NCBI GenBank assembly: GCA_902803635.1
Contig: CADCQU010000070.1
Location: forward strand, 1-19,738
From: an uncultured Lachnospiraceae bacterium
Lineage (GTDB): Bacteria > Bacillota > Clostridia > Lachnospirales > Lachnospiraceae
DNA: 19,738 bases
Direction of reading: 5' to 3'
Shown: piece by piece, positions 17,501 to 19,738 of the stretch
Layout: every line of letters starts with the position of its first letter
Position numbering within the stretch: position 1 is the first letter of the stretch
Position numbers and translations under genes: made by a program
The notes under the pieces: generated by a model
What the model saw: only the letters and a program-made list of their open reading frames with translations
The model's database searches: none
Told to the model about the DNA's origin: nothing

Positions 17501-19738
17501 TTCGATCTCGTAAAACCCTACAGTTATTCACACCATGAGCTTTATGCGGCCGTGGAGAGCGAGGCCTATGGTGAAATCGAGACGGACCTTGCGGGTGTCT
17601 TCTACAATGAGAAGTATGCGGAGCTCTCCAAAGTGACGATGATCAACACGGCCCACACCAGCAAGACCTGCGAGTTCCGCACCGTGTTCGACTTCCTGCA
17701 CCCGTCGACCGTGGTTCCTTCCTATAACTATTGGCCGGCCTACCCGACCTTCACCTTCCTCGTGGAATTTTCGGGCGGCAATCCGGAGAAGATTCAGAAT
17801 GTCCAGGTCGTGACCACGAACTCCGCGGGCGACAGGACCATGGTGCCCTGCTACTATGACGCGGCGAGCGGAGCATTTGTCGGCACCCATGCGTATCGGA
17901 CCTTTGAGGAGGTGCCCTGCGCGGTCGGTGTTGCCTGCGAGAACGCGAGCGGCAGCGAGCTGGACGCGGCGGTGGGCGCGGAAGAACTGCAGGATGCCGG
18001 CGGCGAGGTGGTAAGCCTCACCGATTCGCTCAGCCAGTATGTGGAGGAGAGGGCGTCCACGGAAAATGAGGCCGCCGGGAACGAGAAGGTTTCCTTTGAC
18101 CTTCTTCTGGAAGGCGAGAAGCTCGGGGAATACAGCGTGGAAATGCTGGACTACGCGGCATTTGACCTTGCGGATTGGGAGACGGGCACGTACATGAAAT
18201 GTGTCGACCAGGACGGCAGGGTCAGCTACGAGTCCGAGGAGGTCACGGACGATGCCTTCATCCTCTACTGCGCGTATCCGGCGGAGAGGCTCTACGCGAA
18301 GGAGACGCTCCGCTTCGTGCTTCCCGAAAACGAAGGGGAGAACCTGGCCGGGTTCTGGGGCTTCAGCTTCTATGGCTTCACGAAGACGCTGGAGGATCTG
18401 AAGGCTGTCGCCGGCCCGATGCGCGAGCTGCTCAGCTTTATTTCCAATGCGGACAGCTACAAACCGATTATTGAGGAGATTGCCAAGCTTCCCTCCTACC
18501 GGGATGCCCTGCAGGGGACGCTGGAGCTTCTCAAGCAGACGATGAACCGAAAGAGCTGCAAATGCATCGATTACGCCAGTTCCTTCCGGGGACAGGCCAC
18601 CGCGCTCCAGAACCTGATTAACCTCTTCTACAAGAAGGCGATGCTCCTCTGCGGCGGAAGCATTGCCGCCCTCGCGCTCATGCAGTATGCAGGCGGCAAG
18701 GCTGTGTCCTTTGCCGGACAAAAAGGAATCCAGGGCGTCAAGGCCGTTTACCAGTATGTCATGAAACGTTTCGGGAGCTCGGTGTCGAAGGCGGCCACGG
18801 AGGTCGTAGTGGCCGGCGGCAAGCTGGGCGCGGAGGTCATCGGGACAAAAGCAGATTTTGAGATGGGCAACGTGGTCAACTATATCTTCAGCCTTTTTGA
18901 CTTGAAGGGGAGGATTTCCGGAGAGTACAACGAGCTGGATAAGAAGATTCGAGATGCCATTGTACATGTCAACTCGCTGACCTGCCCCTGCAACAACAAT
19001 GGCGGCGTGTGCATGTGCGAGCATCCGGGCTTCGAGGTGGACAGCCAGCCTGTCCAGCCCATCGCCGACCCGTCCGGCTACGTCTACGAGGCGGTCCCGT
19101 CGAACCGATTGGAGGACGTAAATGCGGCGATTTACGAATATACGTATGCTATGGACGAGTTCGGCGTCCCGGCGGAGGAGAAGTCCGAGATCCTCTGGGA
19201 CGCGGCAAGCTACGACCAGGTGAACCCGCAGACCACCCGCGAGGACGGTACCTTCGGCTGGGATGTTCCGGAGGGCCAGTGGCTCGTGAAATTCACGAAG
19301 GATGGCTACTACGATGCTGACAGCCATGGAGACGTGGCCTGCGACGCGGAAGGCTATCTCCCGGTCCCGCCGATCCAGACCGAGGTCAACACCGCGATGG
19401 TCGCGAAGGCCGCTCCGGAGGTGGCAAATGTCGCCGCCTACCCGACGGAGGTGCAATTTGACTTTACGCAGTATATGCAGATTGATACCGTGAATGCGAA
19501 AAATGTCTCGGTCACGGTGGGCGGAAAGGCCGTTTCGGGCACGATCGTCCCGCTCGATGCCGAGGACAACTACGAGAAGACCGCGCAGTACGCCTCTCAA
19601 TTTGCCTACAGGTTTGCGTCCGAGGTCTCCGGGAATGTCGCGATCACGATTAAGAACGCAAAGAATTACAACGGCAAGGCCATGACGGCGGCCTACACGA
19701 CTTCGCAGGCGGTCGCGGCGATGCCGAAGGCGCTGGAG
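11540..19738 (+). CDS. Giant secreted LRR (BspA-like) surface protein, 3' end beyond window
   Basis: The frame opens at ATG 11540 behind AAAGGAGGAAGG and runs 2733 codons to the window edge without a stop. Residues 1-~30 are a signal peptide (KKKRARR, hydrophobic core, VPAFAA). Residues ~32-118 are a low-complexity Ala/Glu/Asp linker. Residues ~140-1005 hold four ~220-residue repeats (beta-rich, with EWC and SPDSC motifs). Residues ~1017-1390 are 23-residue BspA-type leucine-rich repeats. Residues ~1512-1597 form a carboxypeptidase-regulatory-like unit (VRGTVKDADGNAISGAAV). Later parts include an Ig-like domain at ~1941-2007, a helical stretch with a hydrophobic segment at ~2367-2394, CxC clusters at 2340-2342, 2482-2484 and 2491-2493, a DPSGYVYEAVPSNR domain at ~2509-2620, and an SbsA-like Ig segment from ~2620. 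The architecture suggests an extracellular adhesin or structural surface protein; the ligand is unknown. Any wall anchor lies outside the window. Confidence 0.88.
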   Translation, partial: MKKKRARRILSLLLVAAMLLGSVQVPAFAAQTEAKESANAGEASVGEAASANDREAKAEQAASTDAGEAPLEQLASEDADSANAQELNAAAESDGKPAGADGKTASADEAVSEEGEPKEGESTAGVNLLEGETKLEAMTLGADLTLTGNYVLDGGCLNLDGHTLTINGNLLQSDGDILVNGGTLVVTGDYRIQNRKSDGDYEWCGGALVMTKATDNVRVDGEFYVSGDTGYWNAAGQWQKEMLTAGTLTIGRGLHQLYRNDGFRAMGEHKTIFAGAAANGETSKKCSVSFTSPDSCLGMIEMAEDVEIDWTGYFNVETLGNDVAVTAPVGVGEGITIYSNSARMNFNGHNLTVNGNVRNLVGELYVGGAHLAGSSSSDDLPPSEGDNGLAGEAFDPEKAGSLAICGDFLQQDGDLVADGGKVRVDGDWRIQHRKDDGTYEWCNAALVMTNEFDDVRVGGDFYISGDTGYWNLAGVWQKEMLTAGTLTIGRSLHQLYRNDGFRAQGEHKTIFAGAAAEGGTSKICSVSFASPDSCLGMIEMAEDVEIDWTGYFNVETLGNDVAVTAPVGEGEGITIYSEKARMSFNTHRLTVNGNVRNLVGELYVGGEHIGLAAYEDGKAGSLEIHGDFLQQDGDLVADGGRVYVTGDWRIQHRTGDGTYEWCGAALVMTNAYDDVRVDGDFYVSGDTGYWNLAGAWQKEMLTAGTLTIGRGLHQLYRNDGFRAQGEHKTIFAGAARGENPAGEAQLAGAASKACTVSFASPDSCLGVIAMGDDVDISWTGYFNAKTLGNYVTITTPTGAGEGITMYSERARMDFNGNRLTINGNVRNLVGEFYVGGAHDGLEDLEVEPIGSLVVNGDLLQQDGDLIVDAGHVTVTGDWRIQHRKDDGTYEWCGAALVMTNEFDDVRVGGDFYVSGDTGYWNLDNVWQKEMLTAGTLTLAGSFYQLYRNDGFRATGAHKTVLAGEGSAAVQFGSSDSYFATLELANAPENYIFSRVPCWTKVLYNGEELTEADFPFTGIVNTAEGTITLTKWPADSANIEIPSEIQGFTVTGLGAEIFKDCANLETVTLPGSLVEIKERAFAGCASLAEINFPASLTTIGGEAFRNCTALASADFPASLTTIGGEAFRNCTALASADFPASLATLGSNAFRDCKQLAAAAFAVGGVLESIGSSAFEGCESLLEIRVPDGTTRIDAYAFYGCKSLKKAVVPGTVKEMGNQVFRNTPLASAGPIGSDADYEFGWTLAIPGYAFDFIETLERAELPETLTKIGKYAFSECHALREVVLPAGLTEIGETAFYMCRSLTNIEVPAGVTVLARDTFHECRALEDVVLHDGLTEIGRSCFEDCVSLPYLEIPEGVTTIRAYAFWNCEALEQLFLPESAVTLEENLVKKTDNILLYVFPGSAAEQYAIANDLPYTNPVALGRMLTANVLDEEGKELTGSYTVSWYDAANDTLLGTGKKLRNVAEGTNVLCKVVLGESYGRLYSQPDYATITVGNTDAKVDIPLSPFAKASVRGTVKDADGNAISGAAVLLRQTFNGMYEDTREVRTDENGGFAFAEISMTKTTVTVSADGYYDQTATVSEAQFAGEKAIEAVLEKIPEDKVNLEILVREAYAPDEEEEIGELRSTAGLVFTVYNETKGKQLKENDDFRIQYPFLTLRGDAAAAGDTLRLSLAEGGTLTAADTTVTLDGNRCGNVSWTLVRNGRVRFAGIQPAGKKGVAVMLFENAEGSLVESGDATTYYESGSLPQGSYMAVFLEKSSLLRSVESIAMLGMMGLSPTTDYTLCTVQVSNGSVTVVDGIKVPAFDESKLYYTVADQTRVWANYKAASTGQYVTVRAMYEIDEKYASEGETLLLEIPEGLTFVERSLTVGGKSAACTVAENEDGTASVTIPVNARKSTVRFYVLPNHAGTKTLHGYLYFRQGGAGATQPIGSASIEVANAALHVPAETSQKRITVTGKAIAGCDITVYDNGTKVGTTTSNRNGSWSLSFDLVKPYSYSHHELYAAVESEAYGEIETDLAGVFYNEKYAELSKVTMINTAHTSKTCEFRTVFDFLHPSTVVPSYNYWPAYPTFTFLVEFSGGNPEKIQNVQVVTTNSAGDRTMVPCYYDAASGAFVGTHAYRTFEEVPCAVGVACENASGSELDAAVGAEELQDAGGEVVSLTDSLSQYVEERASTENEAAGNEKVSFDLLLEGEKLGEYSVEMLDYAAFDLADWETGTYMKCVDQDGRVSYESEEVTDDAFILYCAYPAERLYAKETLRFVLPENEGENLAGFWGFSFYGFTKTLEDLKAVAGPMRELLSFISNADSYKPIIEEIAKLPSYRDALQGTLELLKQTMNRKSCKCIDYASSFRGQATALQNLINLFYKKAMLLCGGSIAALALMQYAGGKAVSFAGQKGIQGVKAVYQYVMKRFGSSVSKAATEVVVAGGKLGAEVIGTKADFEMGNVVNYIFSLFDLKGRISGEYNELDKKIRDAIVHVNSLTCPCNNNGGVCMCEHPGFEVDSQPVQPIADPSGYVYEAVPSNRLEDVNAAIYEYTYAMDEFGVPAEEKSEILWDAASYDQVNPQTTREDGTFGWDVPEGQWLVKFTKDGYYDADSHGDVACDAEGYLPVPPIQTEVNTAMVAKAAPEVANVAAYPTEVQFDFTQYMQIDTVNAKNVSVTVGGKAVSGTIVPLDAEDNYEKTAQYASQFAYRFASEVSGNVAITIKNAKNYNGKAMTAAYTTSQAVAAMPKALE
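12020..14560 (+). repeat. Four tandem ~220-residue repeats within the giant surface protein
   Basis: Equivalent codons of the GDW/YRIQ motif fall at 12104, 12818, 13478 and 14168, giving spacings of 714, 660 and 690 bases. Each unit reads, in order: a GDFLQQDGDL-like strand, GDWRIQHR, DGTYEWCGAALVMTN, DDVRVGGDFYVSGDTGYWN, WQKEMLTAGTLTIG, LHQLYRNDGFRA, GEHKTIFAGAA, then CSVSFxSPDSCLG, WTGYFN and LTVNGNVRNLVGELYVGG. Unit 4 is shorter, loses the last two cysteines and ends in a VPCW cap-like segment. Units 1 and 2 share an exact 67-base stretch (12464-12530 and 13178-13244), which points to recent duplication or gene conversion. The alternating short strands suggest a beta-solenoid or beta-sandwich stalk. 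I do not know a named domain for it. Confidence 0.85.
14590..15710 (+). repeat. BspA-type leucine-rich repeat region (LRR_5)
   Basis: Within the giant surface protein, about a dozen 23-residue units follow the pattern LPxSLTxIGxxAFxxCxxL, e.g. VEIKERAFAGCASLAEINFP and LTEIGETAFYMCRSLTNIEV. The region ends with the usual cap-like segment YVFPGSAAEQYAIANDLPY. Family knowledge: BspA-type LRRs are common in secreted adhesins of oral and gut anaerobes and in Trichomonas. The unit around 15180-15300 is longer and irregular (FRNTPLASAGPIGSDADYEF). Confidence 0.88.
14808..14962 (+). repeat. Perfect 69-bp tandem duplication inside the LRR region
   Basis: Copy A (14808-14876) and copy B (14877-14945) are identical base for base. 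The first 17 bases of the unit recur at 14946-14962, after which the sequence diverges. 69 bp is exactly one 23-residue LRR unit, so the frame is kept. Neighbouring LRR units differ at many positions, so this copy is recent, most simply by slipped-strand replication or unequal crossing-over. Confidence 0.95.

Noticed and set aside
17528..19600. 690-residue open frame on the minus strand
   Set aside because: It lies opposite the giant surface protein, whose plus frame is continuous with recognisable domains; the minus protein has no coherent motif.

Overview
The window is about 19.7 kb of GC-rich DNA, probably from a low-oxygen Gram-positive bacterium of the Clostridia, most likely a Lachnospiraceae-like gut or oral species. 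I infer this from strong AAGGAGG-type ribosome binding sites before nearly every gene, giant secreted proteins with BspA-type leucine-rich repeats, intergenic repeats of a kind common in gut Firmicutes, and an NRPS ending in a reductase. All genes lie on the + strand. I see no tRNA, rRNA, CRISPR array, transposase or integrase.

Region 1 (1-7177) is a nonribosomal peptide synthetase. It starts with a good ribosome binding site and the first ~105 residues of a loading adenylation domain (163-~478). The sequence then jumps, out of frame, into the second half of a condensation domain. The lost part would be roughly 2 kb (rest of A, a carrier domain, first half of C). Downstream, the frame is intact and encodes C(partial)-A-PCP-C-A-PCP-R. 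The surviving part is therefore a complete dimodule with a terminal NAD(P)H-dependent reductase, an architecture known from gut Clostridia that make dipeptide aldehydes and pyrazinones.

Region 2 (7195-9049) holds three small cytoplasmic genes on the same strand: a TIGR04076-family protein 17 bases after the NRPS, a short-chain dehydrogenase/reductase, and a cysteine-type glutathione peroxidase. The gap before the dehydrogenase carries an interspersed hairpin repeat. The gap before the peroxidase contains three small hairpins.

Region 3 (9087-19738) encodes two secreted surface proteins. The first (755 aa) has a signal peptide, a helical segment, several Ig-like units, a GYTFAGWY-type repeat and a C-terminal aromatic repeat module; a strong rho-independent terminator follows it. 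The second has its own sigma70-type promoter and runs off the window after 2733 codons. It has a signal peptide, a low-complexity Ala/Glu linker, four ~220-residue cysteine-containing repeats likely to form a beta-rich stalk, a leucine-rich-repeat domain with one perfect 69-bp duplication, and then carboxypeptidase-regulatory and Ig-like domains.

Across the whole window the hexamer CAAATG/CATTTG is strikingly frequent (46 by hand count, about equal in both orientations, in all three codon phases and once between genes). This looks like a genome-wide iterated DNA motif and is the main signal not explained by the genes.
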